From Flavobacteriales bacterium (GTDB lineage: Bacteria; Bacteroidota; Bacteroidia; Flavobacteriales_D; Crocinitomicaceae): DNA of 64,000 nucleotides. Location of the stretch: positions 124,001 to 188,000 of the forward strand of contig CANHHA010000001.1 in NCBI GenBank assembly GCA_947460825.1, written 5' to 3'. A program made the translations under genes and the position numbers. Positions 38,957 through 49,045 of the stretch are shown here, piece by piece (positions within the stretch are counted from its first letter, which is position 1; each line of letters starts with the position of its first letter). The notes beneath the pieces were generated by a model. The model saw only the letters and a list, made by a program, of their open reading frames with translations. It had not been told where the DNA came from and made no database searches.

Positions 38957-39900
38957 AAATTGAAATTAAAAAAACTCTTTTTTGGGCATTGAATTATTTG
39001 TAGGATTTCATTTTCATGACGATTCCAATTTTCTCTAATTTCAAATGATTTTGCAATAGAATTTTCTTGTATTTTTTTAAAATCGATTTCTAAACTTATA
39101 TTTAAGCTTGCGTCAGCGTTAAGTAAAAAACCGTTTATTTCATGTGTCACATATTCATTGAATGTAGGGAAATTAAATCCAATTAATATTTTTCCTTTTG
39201 ACATTGCCTCGAGAAACGACATTCCTATTCCTTCAAATTTGCGAGGGGCGAGATAAAAAGTACATTTTTCTATTAATAACAAATAATCTTGTTGATTTTC
39301 GATCCAATTTGATACGAATACCGAAAATGTCTGATTTTCAATTTCATCATTTGATATCTGTAAAATATTCTCAGGATTATGTATCACTAATCGATCAACA
39401 TTTAATTTTTGGCAAATAGCTTTCAAATCGGTCCAGTTAATATCCCCGTTTCGAGACCAGAAAAACAGCGATTTTTCATCGTCAATTTTGTTAGATTCTA
39501 TATTTAAAGGGGGCATATATTGAAAAAAATATAGATTTTTAAAACCAATTTTCAACATTTCGTCGTATAATTTTCTGCAAAAACAAATAACTTTCAATTT
39601 TTTTATTTCATTTTTCAGGTAATATTTTTTTGTTATTAAATAATCGTCGTACATAGGAAAGAAGGTAACATTATTGCACTTAATTTTTTTTAAAAATCCA
39701 TATGGGAAGTTTTGCCAAAAACAAATGAAATCAGGGTTTATATTATTTATAGTTCCAATCAGATAACTTTTATCATCTTTAAATTGATCAAAATAAATAA
39801 GAATAATCTCGTGCTTTAAACTTAATAAATTCTTTATAAAGTTACTTGAACCAGTTTTTTCATGAAATGGATGATCAACGAAAACTATTTTGCTTTTCAT
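38953..39900 (-). CDS. Putative GT-B glycosyltransferase
   Basis: C-terminal CTFYLAPRKFEGIGMSFLEAMSKGKILIGFNFPTFNEYVTHEINGFLL resembles the GT-B donor-binding motif; N-terminus unrecognised. Confidence 0.7.
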   Translation of the reverse strand: MKSKIVFVDHPFHEKTGSSNFIKNLLSLKHEIILIYFDQFKDDKSYLIGTINNINPDFICFWQNFPYGFLKKIKCNNVTFFPMYDDYLITKKYYLKNEIKKLKVICFCRKLYDEMLKIGFKNLYFFQYMPPLNIESNKIDDEKSLFFWSRNGDINWTDLKAICQKLNVDRLVIHNPENILQISNDEIENQTFSVFVSNWIENQQDYLLLIEKCTFYLAPRKFEGIGMSFLEAMSKGKILIGFNFPTFNEYVTHEINGFLLNADASLNISLEIDFKKIQENSIAKSFEIRENWNRHENEILQIIQCPKKSFFNFNL

Positions 39901-39917
39901 AAGTCCATTAATATTGT

Positions 39918-40865
39918 TTATTTAGATTGGATCAAATTTCTATTAAGTTTTAAAGCTACTTTCCATTCGGCTCTGAAGATTTTAAAAAACCTAGAAGTGT
40001 AAGGTTTAAATAGAAATAGAATTTTCATTCTACGAAAACTATTTAAGCAATTGTATTCAGCTGTTGGTTTAATGCGCTTATAAAATTCAAATTGTAAATC
40101 TTTTATGTCATTATCAAACCTGTTTTTTAACTCACTATTGATCAATGAATACATTTTCAAACGATTTAAATACAGGTTAAAGTTTTCTTTATGTTGAATC
40201 GTATTGCTGATGCCCCCTCGGTGTAATCTATATACGCTCATTTTTTCAGGAATACATATAAAATCGCCATTACCTGACATCAATGCCAGTATTGGAAGAT
40301 CACCACAAATTGACTCTTTCCAAATCCTAGTATTAAAATTGAGCAACTCTTTTTTGAAGACGATACTCCCAGTTGGAAACCATTGATTTATAACTTCACG
40401 AAATGTATGTTTTGTTTTATTTACTGTATAAATGAAGTTTATTAGCGTTCCTGTATCATTAAGGGACCAAGCATCGTGAACACATAGAGAAGAATTGGAA
40501 TTTGCTTCAAGTAAGTCAACTTGTTTTTGAAGTTTTAATGGATCCGTCCAATAATCATCACCTTCGCAAAGTGCAATGTATTTCCCCTTTGCCTGTTCAA
40601 TAGCCCAAATAAAATTAGGCATCATGCCTTTATTGCGCTCATGTTGCGTATACTTTATCCAATGCCCCTTCGGGTGTGTTTCGATGTAGGTTTTAACAAT
40701 TTGGGATGTTTGATCTGGCGAACAATCATCTGCAATAATTAATTCAACAGGGAAATCGACCTCTTGCATCAATACCCCTTCGATTGCTTCCGCAATAAAA
40801 GCTTCGTGCATGTAGGTAATCATGATGACACTTACCAAGGGCGTATTTTCAGCTATTTTTCTCAC
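39918..40865 (-). CDS. Glycosyltransferase family 2
   Basis: PLVSVIMITYMHEAFIAEAIEGVLMQEVDFPVELIIADDCSPDQT; IALCEGDDYWTDPLKLQKQVDLLE. Confidence 0.93.
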   Translation of the reverse strand: MRKIAENTPLVSVIMITYMHEAFIAEAIEGVLMQEVDFPVELIIADDCSPDQTSQIVKTYIETHPKGHWIKYTQHERNKGMMPNFIWAIEQAKGKYIALCEGDDYWTDPLKLQKQVDLLEANSNSSLCVHDAWSLNDTGTLINFIYTVNKTKHTFREVINQWFPTGSIVFKKELLNFNTRIWKESICGDLPILALMSGNGDFICIPEKMSVYRLHRGGISNTIQHKENFNLYLNRLKMYSLINSELKNRFDNDIKDLQFEFYKRIKPTAEYNCLNSFRRMKILFLFKPYTSRFFKIFRAEWKVALKLNRNLIQSK

Positions 40866-41479
40866 TTTGCTGGCACCCCTTTAACTGTAACTCCCGCTGG
40901 GACATCTTTTGTCACCACCGCCCCTGCCCCAATGATGGCCTTATCACCAATGGTTATGCCGGGAAGGATTACTGAACCTGTGCCTATGAAACACCCATTT
41001 CCGATATTTACATTTCCTGAAATATGCACGCCAGGGCAAATCTCAGAAAATGAACCAATTTTTACATCATGACCAATGGTGCAATTCAAATTAATCAAAA
41101 CCCCTTTTGAGATATAGATATCATTTGTCAAAACACTTCCGGTCATTATGCATACTCCTTCTTCGACCATGTTATTAAAAGAACCAACCGACGCCTTTGG
41201 ACTTATCAATGTCTCTAATCGTCCCCCCAAAGCGATGAATTGATTTGATAGTTGTTTTCGTAAGATCGGGTTTCCTATCCCCAATGCGAATAAGTTGGAT
41301 TGTCCGTTGAAATGAGCTGTAACTTCCTTTTCAGTTTTTAAAATAGGGAACTTTCCAAAAAGTAGTCCCGGTAATTGAGTCGAAACATTGTCAAAAAACA
41401 CCAAATTTTCTGTGTGCCCCAATTGGTGGCATACTTCAAGCAATTCCTTGGCAAAGCCTCCAGCACCTATAATGACCAT
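40862..41479 (-). CDS. NeuD/PglD/VioB-type sugar O/N-acyltransferase (left-handed beta-helix)
   Basis: MVIIGAGGFAKELLEVCHQLG; hexapeptide repeats ISGNVNIGNGCFIGTGSVILPGITIGDKAIIGAGAVVTKDVPAGVTVKGVPAK. Confidence 0.9.
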   Translation of the reverse strand: MVIIGAGGFAKELLEVCHQLGHTENLVFFDNVSTQLPGLLFGKFPILKTEKEVTAHFNGQSNLFALGIGNPILRKQLSNQFIALGGRLETLISPKASVGSFNNMVEEGVCIMTGSVLTNDIYISKGVLINLNCTIGHDVKIGSFSEICPGVHISGNVNIGNGCFIGTGSVILPGITIGDKAIIGAGAVVTKDVPAGVTVKGVPAK

Positions 41480-41489
41480 TGATTCTAAA

Positions 41490-42566
41490 TTAAAAATTAT
41501 TAATAATCGAGGCAATGCCCTTTACTTCATTTTCACTCAACCCATAAAATAACGGTAAACATAAAATCCGTGAAGAGACATCCGAAGCAATCTCACAGGT
41601 GCTTTGCGGAACATACGGTAACTGGGTAAGTGATGGATAAAAGTACCTGCGTGGAAATACCTCAGCAGTTTGTAACGATTTTTGCACTTCCATTAATTGA
41701 TTTTCAGATTCAAGCAGCACTGGATAATATGCTGTATTCCAATTGGTTTCTTTTCTAATATTAATACGTATTAGCGAGTCTAATTTCAAGTATTCAGTAT
41801 ACCACGATACCACTCGGCTTCGTTCCTCCAAGATCTCCTGCATATGCGGTAAAACCGCCAAACCCATGGCCGCCTGCAATTCACTCATCTTCCCATTGAT
41901 TCCAAGTCCATGAAATCCTAAAGGACCATCATGGCCAAAGTTATGACTGTAATATAGCTGATTAAACAAGGCGGGATCTTTACAGAAAATCGCGCCTCCC
42001 TCTCCGGTATGGAACAATTTCGTGGCGTGAAAACTGCAGGTAGTTACATCCCCATATTCAAAAATACTTTTCCCTTTGTAGTTAACTCCGAACGCATGTG
42101 CACCGTCATATATTACCTTCAGGTTATGCTTCTTGGCAATTCGTTCTATTTCTTCTACGTTACACGGATTTCCAAACACGTGAGTCGCTAAAATACACGT
42201 AGTTTTTTCTGTAATCGCTGCTTCAATTTTGGTTTCATCAATGGTTAGGCATTCCGGGTGAATATCCACAAACACGGGCGTACATCCTTCCCAAACAATC
42301 GCAGAGGTTGTCGCGACATACGAGAATGGTGTGGTAATGACTTCTCCGCCCTTCGCCAAACACTTCAATGCGATTTGCAAGGGAATCGTCCCGTTGTTCA
42401 TGAGGATAATTTTCGCGTCTTCGAGATGGAGATACTCCGTGAGTTTAGCCTCTAATTCCAGAACCAAGGCTCCCCGATTCGTCAACCAACCGTTATTGTA
42501 GGCCCGTTGCACTTGAGCCGTGTATTCCTCCAAGGGCGGTAAAAACGATTTGGTTACGGGAATCAT
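41490..42566 (-). CDS. DegT/DnrJ/EryC1/StrS-family sugar aminotransferase
   Basis: IPVTKSFLPPLEEYTAQVQRAYNNGWLTNRG, TTPFSYVATTSAIVWEGCTPVFVDI, YDGAHAFGVNYKGKSI, SFHATKLFHTGEGGAIF (PLP lysine). Confidence 0.93.
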   Translation of the reverse strand: MIPVTKSFLPPLEEYTAQVQRAYNNGWLTNRGALVLELEAKLTEYLHLEDAKIILMNNGTIPLQIALKCLAKGGEVITTPFSYVATTSAIVWEGCTPVFVDIHPECLTIDETKIEAAITEKTTCILATHVFGNPCNVEEIERIAKKHNLKVIYDGAHAFGVNYKGKSIFEYGDVTTCSFHATKLFHTGEGGAIFCKDPALFNQLYYSHNFGHDGPLGFHGLGINGKMSELQAAMGLAVLPHMQEILEERSRVVSWYTEYLKLDSLIRINIRKETNWNTAYYPVLLESENQLMEVQKSLQTAEVFPRRYFYPSLTQLPYVPQSTCEIASDVSSRILCLPLFYGLSENEVKGIASIINNF

Positions 42567-43822
42567 GCGTTAATTTTAAAATCAATATTCGGTCGAACAA
42601 ATCCCGGGAATTTACCATGCCAATTGGTGTTTTCTCGTTCTTCCTCCACCTCAAACGTTAATACCTCGTCAAAGTTAAAAAGCGGCTTTGCCGTATCTTG
42701 GACCAGCATGAAAGATACATAGAATACTCCTGTATTTAATAATTCTTTTGGAATCACACATCGTGCATGATGAAGACCGACACCAAGCGTAGGCGGTGGT
42801 AATTGGGTAATTACATTGAACACACATTCTCCTGTTGCTGCAAAGAGGTGTAGGCTAAGATTAGCGACTAAGTCTTCTACATAATTCCAAAAACTTATGT
42901 TTATTTCAAGGGAGCTTTTTACCGTAATCATTGGTTTACCGTCTTCACGTATCGGTTTAAGCGCTATCGATTTCAAGCGTGTAAATTCATTCCCTGGTGC
43001 CTCATGTTCTTCGTAGGAACGACCCCAGTCTGCTTTATTTCGGTTATTAAGATACGTTTCTATTACGTGGGAAGGGCTGCCTTCAGAAACAATAGTGCCA
43101 TGCTCCAAGAGCAGGGCACGAGAACACAGATTCTTCACCGCTTCCATGTTGTGACTAACAAAAAGCACTGTTCTTCCTGCACTGGCCACATCCTTCATTT
43201 TCCCGATGCATTTTTTTTGAAAATCTACATCCCCCACTGCCAACACTTCGTCTACAATTAAAATCTCTGGTTCAAGATGAGCCGCTACAGCGAAGGCTAA
43301 ACGAACATACATCCCTGAGGAATAGCGTTTAACGGGTGTATCAATGTATTTTTCAACGCCACTGAAGGAAACGATTTCATCAAATTTTCTAGCAATCTCT
43401 TTTTTAGTCATCCCCAAAATGGCTCCATTCAAGTAAATGTTTTCCCTTCCTGTCAGCTCAGGATTAAACCCTGTTCCAACCTCTAACAAGGAGGCTACTC
43501 GTCCATTTAGCGTTATTCTTCCTTTAGTTGGCGAAGTCACCTTAGAAAGGATTTTTAACAAGGAACTCTTCCCTGCCCCATTGCGTCCGATAATACCCAG
43601 TACTTCCCCTTGATTTACAGCGAAATTAATGTCTTCCAGTGCCCATACAAAATCACCTTTCCCTTTCGTCGTTCGATCGTTTGTTTCAATGATTACCTCA
43701 TACGGATCTGCCTTTCCTCTGATCTTATACCACCAGCGATTTACATCCTGAATTAAGGACCCAGTGCCTACTTGCCCCAGTCGATATTGTTTAGATAAAT
43801 GTTCTACCTTGATTACCTCCAT
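42563..43822 (-). CDS. Polysaccharide ABC transporter ATP-binding protein with C-terminal Wzt-type glycan-recognition domain
   Basis: IIGRNGAGKSSLLKILSKVTSPTKG, YSSGMYVRLAFAVAAHLEPEILIVDEVLAVGD; about 150-aa C-terminal extension. Confidence 0.93.
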   Translation of the reverse strand: MEVIKVEHLSKQYRLGQVGTGSLIQDVNRWWYKIRGKADPYEVIIETNDRTTKGKGDFVWALEDINFAVNQGEVLGIIGRNGAGKSSLLKILSKVTSPTKGRITLNGRVASLLEVGTGFNPELTGRENIYLNGAILGMTKKEIARKFDEIVSFSGVEKYIDTPVKRYSSGMYVRLAFAVAAHLEPEILIVDEVLAVGDVDFQKKCIGKMKDVASAGRTVLFVSHNMEAVKNLCSRALLLEHGTIVSEGSPSHVIETYLNNRNKADWGRSYEEHEAPGNEFTRLKSIALKPIREDGKPMITVKSSLEINISFWNYVEDLVANLSLHLFAATGECVFNVITQLPPPTLGVGLHHARCVIPKELLNTGVFYVSFMLVQDTAKPLFNFDEVLTFEVEEERENTNWHGKFPGFVRPNIDFKINA

Positions 43823-43830
43823 ACTTCCAA

Positions 43831-44679
43831 CTATACGGTATCCATAAAGGACTGTTCAATGCGATTAAAAACCAAAATTCCTAAGACCAAAACAACCAAG
43901 GTAAAACCAGCGGTATAAAGTAACCCATATACGTCGAATTGACCTATACCATAGATTGAATAACGCACATTCTCAAGAATTGAAGTCAAGGGATTGTAAG
44001 CTAAGGCGTCACGAATTCTACCGCTTGTAAAAGATAAGGGATAAATGACCGGCGTTGCATACATTAACAACTGAACACCAAACGTAAGTAGAAAACTTAA
44101 ATCCCGATATTTTGTGGTTAAGGCAGAAAATAAGATACCAAGACCCAAGCCTAAGAATCCCATGAGCATTACGTAAAAAGGAAACAAAACAATGGTCCAA
44201 TCCATGGAAATCTGTTGTGTCCCGCTCATGCTAAACATACCAATTAATATACTAAGAATTACCAGTTGTATTAATAATTTGAATAACCCAGAAATTACAA
44301 TGGAAATTGGAACGGTTAAGCGCGGGAAATAAACCTTTCCGAATAAATTTGAATTGGCAATGAAGGTCCCTGATGTTTTAGTAAAACACTCGGAAAAATA
44401 TCCCCATATGGTTAATCCGGTGAAATAAAATAAAAATTGATGCACACCCTGTGTAGGAATTGAAGCAATCATTCCAAAAACAACATAAAACATGAAGGAC
44501 GTAAGTACGGGTTGAATTATAAACCAAAGGGGACCGAGAATGGTTTGTTTATATTGTGCAACAAAATCTCTTCGAACAAACAACAGAATTAAATCTCTAT
44601 ATCCCCACAATTCATGCAAGCGAACATCAAACATGCCTCGCTTAGGGGTAATCACCTCGACTTTACGCAACGATTCCAT
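43831..44679 (-). CDS. Polysaccharide ABC transporter permease (Wzm-like)
   Basis: LWGYRDLILLFVRRDFVAQYKQTILGPLWFIIQPVLTSFMFYVVFG; ABC-2 type. Confidence 0.93.
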   Translation of the reverse strand: MESLRKVEVITPKRGMFDVRLHELWGYRDLILLFVRRDFVAQYKQTILGPLWFIIQPVLTSFMFYVVFGMIASIPTQGVHQFLFYFTGLTIWGYFSECFTKTSGTFIANSNLFGKVYFPRLTVPISIVISGLFKLLIQLVILSILIGMFSMSGTQQISMDWTIVLFPFYVMLMGFLGLGLGILFSALTTKYRDLSFLLTFGVQLLMYATPVIYPLSFTSGRIRDALAYNPLTSILENVRYSIYGIGQFDVYGLLYTAGFTLVVLVLGILVFNRIEQSFMDTV

Positions 44680-44705
44680 CTACCAATCTCCTAAATGTAT
44701 GAAGG

Positions 44706-44713
44706 CAAAGGTA
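44706..44713 (-). promoter_or_regulatory. TAnnTTTG promoter element (TACCTTTG) upstream of the Wzm/Wzt operon
   Basis: Reverse complement of CAAAGGTA, 26 nt upstream of the wzm-like ATG. Confidence 0.55.
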
Positions 44714-44837
44714 CGCTTTATAAAACAACATGTACCGAAGCCCTTGGGTATTCGAAGAAATGCTACCGTTCAACGAGTAAATATTCAATATGGTTGAAGA
44801 TGTATTCAAATGAAACGAACACATGCTAAATATTTCT

Positions 44838-44845
44838 TATTTTTG
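44838..44845 (+). promoter_or_regulatory. TAnnTTTG promoter element (TATTTTTG), 5 nt before the ATG at 44851
   Basis: TATTTTTG-GAAGG-ATG. Confidence 0.55.
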
Positions 44846-44850
44846 GAAGG

Positions 44851-47800
44851 ATGCATCGAATGTTTCACCTTAGACTCCTACAAATTATTCTGATATGTTC
44901 ATCAGGATTAGGAAGCTATTTTGCGCAACCTTTGAGTGGTATTTTACCCAAAAACCAGTCAAATCTTAGCACCTTCAACGTATCCTTTCAATGGAACAAC
45001 TCCCCAAACGCTGTAAATTATCGGGTTCAGTTTGCGAGCAACAATACCTTTAGTAGTAATTATACGCAATCTCCGCTTACTAACCTCACCTCTTGGAGTT
45101 CATTCGTTCCTACTCAAGGGACCTATTATTGGCGTATAAAAGCATACACAGCGAATGATTCCACCTGCTCACCAACGTACACGTTCACGTATTTTACCCC
45201 ATCTAATTTAAATTCCACCAGTTTATGGTTGAAAGCGGATGCTGGCGTTACCCCGGATGCAAGTAATAAAGTTCAACAATGGGCTGACTTGAGCGCGAAC
45301 TCGCATGTGATGAGTCAAAACCTGGCAGCAAAAAGGCCCACTGTAGTAAATAATTCAGTCAATGGTTATCCAAGCATTAGTTTTGCTGGAGCTCAAGTAC
45401 TAAGTGGTGGAGACATTTTGGACCTCGGTTTTAACTCGAGAGCCATGTTTGTCATTGGAAAAATGGCTGCCTCAAATCAAACGTTGCTCGCTAAATCAAG
45501 AGCAGCAAATGCTACTTTTCGCTATGCACTCCTCAAGGACGTAACCTCTACAGCCTTCCTATTTCAAAGCGACAACAATACCAGTAATTATTCTGCTTTT
45601 AATACCACTAATTTTGCCTTGTATAATGCGTTTGTAAATCGAACTACTGCCAAGAATCACCTGGATGTGAATAATTCTTCGTTAGGCATAAGTTCTTTTA
45701 ATAGCAATCTACTCTTTGAATCTAACTTTCGTTTTTTAATCGGTGCATATAACAATGCAAATGACGATGGCGAACTCCTTTTTTTAAACGGGAATATTTG
45801 TGAGATAATTTTTGCCGACACCAACGATTCCTTGGATATTCAAAAAATCAAGAACTATTTAAAATTCAAATATACGCCTGTATTTAATTTAGGGAGTGAC
45901 ATTGCAATAAGCAATGGATTTTGTCCACAATCCTTAACTGCACCTGCCGGTTTTTCAAACTATCAATGGAGTACCGGCGCAACAACCGCTAGCATTTCAG
46001 TAAATCAATCTGGAACTTATTGGGTTTCAGCCAATGATGCCTTTGGATTCAAATGGTCCGACACTCTTTTTGTAAAATTCCCTACGATTGCTCCCCCTCC
46101 AAGCACGTCGATTTGCTCTAACAGTTCTGTTTTATGGAATACTGGATTAGGTGCTGGATTTACCCACCTGTGGAATACCGGATCCACTGCAAATCAACTA
46201 ACGATAACTCAAGGCGGAACCTACAGCGTACAAATTACAGGAGCAGGTGGTTGTCCATCAGTTCTTCAACAAAACACATTTAGCATAGATACCTACCCAT
46301 TGACTGCGTCGCTAGGCATCGATACCTCCTTGTGCATTGGAAATGTTGTTTCGTTGCAGCAAGGGGCACAGCAAACAACATCCTATGCATGGAACAACGG
46401 GACCACGGGAATCACCTTCCCTATTACTAACGGAGGAATGGCTGTTATTTCGTTAACCTCAACGAATGTTAATGGATGTGTTGCGCAAGACACGATACTG
46501 GTCAACGTGAACGGTACCGCTCCAACGATAAACGTATCGCTTCCAATGACCAATTGCACAAATAGCTTATTTCAAGGTTCAAATCAATCCAGCGTTCCGT
46601 TGCCTGCTGCGATCACAAGTCAGGTATGGAGCTTTTCAAACGGAATTCAATTAAATGGAAACACCGTTCAAACGACCTTCCCTACCACAGGATGGATCTA
46701 TGGCTCAATCGAGGTCACGGCAAGCGATAATTGCAGTTCGTTAGATACCTTCTCCTTTTATGTTCATGTGCCTCCAACCTTAAACATACAACACAGCGGA
46801 TCATGCAATAATGAGCTTATCTTATTTCAAGCAACGGACCTAAGCGGAAATCCACTAAGTACCTATGCTTGGGATTATCTTGGAGGTTTTGTAGATACAG
46901 ACTCCATTGGAAGCCACCTGTTTAGTCAAGCCGGATTGAATCAAATTGCCTTAGTGGCACAAAACACTTATGGATGCGCAGATACAGCAGCATATTCATT
47001 CAACGTGTTGGCAGCACCGAGCTCTATTTTCACCATTAACATTAGCTGTGAAGAAACCTTGATTTATCCGTTAAACTCGAGCATTGGAAACGATACAACT
47101 GGAATTCAATCCGTGCTGTGGGATTTTGGAAACAATACAACGTCTGCGGCATTTACTCCTTCCTATGCCTACTCGTCGGAGGGATCGTATTCGATGTCTT
47201 TAATCTGTTATGCCGGCAATGGATGTACCGATTCGAGTTCACAAGTGGTCACAATTCATCCGATGCCCGAGTTAAATTGGAACCTAGCACCTGCCTGTAA
47301 AGACAATCCAACAGTTTTTACAAGCACAAGCACCATTTCAAGCGGAACCATCGATAGCACCTCATGGTTGGTTAATTTACAATACCCAATTGAGGGTATT
47401 CAAGGACAATATTCCTTTACCACCTTGGGGATTCAGTTTTTAACACTTTCCGCAGTTTCTAACATGGGCTGCCAAGCCGACACCTTAATTCAGGTCAATG
47501 TAAATCCGGAACTAAGCAGCAGTTTTGTGTATGAACCAGCAATTTGCATCGCAGGTGACGAGTTAACCCTGTCCTCCACCGCTAATGGTTCAAATACCAT
47601 CGATTGGGTGATCAATGGCGTTTCGTATGAGGACACGATCTCGTTGAATTATCTGATTCCGGATTCATTAATTGGCGGGGATCTATTTGTCTACAGCATA
47701 ACGAGTAACTTGTATGGGTGTTCGGATACTACCCTGACAGTTATCCCAATCAATGAACCCCTATTGGAATTAGCCCTTAATCAAGTATATCTTGGGAGTC

Positions 47801-48351
47801 AGAATTCCCAGTCCATCATAGGATGTTCAATACAAAACGAAGGAACCGTGTCCATTGTAGGTGGAATTCTTACCTTATCTGTATCTGGAATCCCTCGACT
47901 AAGCGGAACGCTAAACGACACCATTCTTCCGGGAGATTCGTACTATTATATTTTTGAAAACAGCCCGAATTTAGCGGGGTTATCTCAAAACAATACGGTT
48001 GATTTTGTGTGTGTTAGTGCAGACTTGACTGGATTTCATTTCATGGAGGAACAGAATTTATCAAACAACTATGCGTGTTTATTAATCGAGGAGGGAACAT
48101 TTTCTCTGGGTGCCCTCTCCCCTAACCCTGTAACGAATCAGAGTGATTTCCCCCTTATCCTTACAGAAAAAACACCAGTCACTGTTGAGGTATTCGATGT
48201 GCTTGGGAATTTGTGCACGCGTTCAGAAAACACCCTGGAAGCAGGAACACATATCTTATCGGTGCTCATGAACGATAAAGCCGCAGGAGTCTATTTCTTG
48301 CGAGTACGTGTAGGATCCGAACATAAAATTTTACAATTCATTAAAATTTAG
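44851..48351 (+). CDS. T9SS-secreted multidomain protein (LamG/concanavalin-like, PKD/Ig-like modules, type A sorting domain)
   Basis: SLWLKADAGVTPDASNKVQQWADLS; several PKD-like segments (WDFGNNTTSAAFTPSYAYSSEGSYSMSLICYAGNGC); C-terminus LSPNPVTNQSDFPL...VEVFDVLGNL...AGVYFLRVRVGSEHKILQFIKI. Confidence 0.88.
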   Translation: MHRMFHLRLLQIILICSSGLGSYFAQPLSGILPKNQSNLSTFNVSFQWNNSPNAVNYRVQFASNNTFSSNYTQSPLTNLTSWSSFVPTQGTYYWRIKAYTANDSTCSPTYTFTYFTPSNLNSTSLWLKADAGVTPDASNKVQQWADLSANSHVMSQNLAAKRPTVVNNSVNGYPSISFAGAQVLSGGDILDLGFNSRAMFVIGKMAASNQTLLAKSRAANATFRYALLKDVTSTAFLFQSDNNTSNYSAFNTTNFALYNAFVNRTTAKNHLDVNNSSLGISSFNSNLLFESNFRFLIGAYNNANDDGELLFLNGNICEIIFADTNDSLDIQKIKNYLKFKYTPVFNLGSDIAISNGFCPQSLTAPAGFSNYQWSTGATTASISVNQSGTYWVSANDAFGFKWSDTLFVKFPTIAPPPSTSICSNSSVLWNTGLGAGFTHLWNTGSTANQLTITQGGTYSVQITGAGGCPSVLQQNTFSIDTYPLTASLGIDTSLCIGNVVSLQQGAQQTTSYAWNNGTTGITFPITNGGMAVISLTSTNVNGCVAQDTILVNVNGTAPTINVSLPMTNCTNSLFQGSNQSSVPLPAAITSQVWSFSNGIQLNGNTVQTTFPTTGWIYGSIEVTASDNCSSLDTFSFYVHVPPTLNIQHSGSCNNELILFQATDLSGNPLSTYAWDYLGGFVDTDSIGSHLFSQAGLNQIALVAQNTYGCADTAAYSFNVLAAPSSIFTINISCEETLIYPLNSSIGNDTTGIQSVLWDFGNNTTSAAFTPSYAYSSEGSYSMSLICYAGNGCTDSSSQVVTIHPMPELNWNLAPACKDNPTVFTSTSTISSGTIDSTSWLVNLQYPIEGIQGQYSFTTLGIQFLTLSAVSNMGCQADTLIQVNVNPELSSSFVYEPAICIAGDELTLSSTANGSNTIDWVINGVSYEDTISLNYLIPDSLIGGDLFVYSITSNLYGCSDTTLTVIPINEPLLELALNQVYLGSQNSQSIIGCSIQNEGTVSIVGGILTLSVSGIPRLSGTLNDTILPGDSYYYIFENSPNLAGLSQNNTVDFVCVSADLTGFHFMEEQNLSNNYACLLIEEGTFSLGALSPNPVTNQSDFPLILTEKTPVTVEVFDVLGNLCTRSENTLEAGTHILSVLMNDKAAGVYFLRVRVGSEHKILQFIKI

Positions 48352-48400
48352 TGCGGTTTTTTTGGCACAATGTGTGATATTTGCACTGTAAAATAAACCC

Positions 48401-49045
48401 ATGAAAATTATCTTATTAATCTCCGTGTTATTCATTTCGCTCTCGCAATTCCACGGCCAAACGGAATTAAGCAAGTCCCAGAAAATCCTAAACAAGCTTT
48501 CAAAAAAAATGAAAGGCTTAAAGTCTTTTTACATGGAATATAGCGCCAACATTAAGAATGAAGAATTGAATCAAAACGATGATTATTCAGGAAAAGGATG
48601 GGTTAAAAACAACAAATACTACGCTACCTATGCAGACAATGTCATCTTGTGTAACGGACTTAAAACATGGACCATCATCGCCAAAGACAAAGAGGTGTAT
48701 GAAAGTGATAATTCGGAGGACGAAGATGGGATAAATCCAAAAAAACTCATGACCATTTGGGAAACTGGGTTCAAGAATAAATTCATTAAAGAAGATAAAC
48801 TGAGTGGTGAAACGGTTGATGTTATTGATTTGTATCCAAAAAATCCAAAGACGGCAGACTATAATACCATTGTCATTTACATCTCGAAATCTAAAAATGA
48901 ATTGAAAAAAGCAGTCATGAAATCGAATGATGGTTCAGTAATGACCTATTCTGTGACCAAATTCACCTCGAATCCTGAAATTAAGGATACTAAATTTGCA
49001 TTTGACAAGAAAAACTATCCGGGGTATAAAGTGATCAAGAACTAA
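48401..49045 (+). CDS. LolA-like outer-membrane lipoprotein carrier protein
   Basis: Signal peptide; AQKILNKLSKKMKGLKSFYMEYSANIKN-type start, SGKGWVKNNKYYATYADNVILCNGLKTWTI. Confidence 0.82.
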   Translation: MKIILLISVLFISLSQFHGQTELSKSQKILNKLSKKMKGLKSFYMEYSANIKNEELNQNDDYSGKGWVKNNKYYATYADNVILCNGLKTWTIIAKDKEVYESDNSEDEDGINPKKLMTIWETGFKNKFIKEDKLSGETVDVIDLYPKNPKTADYNTIVIYISKSKNELKKAVMKSNDGSVMTYSVTKFTSNPEIKDTKFAFDKKNYPGYKVIKN

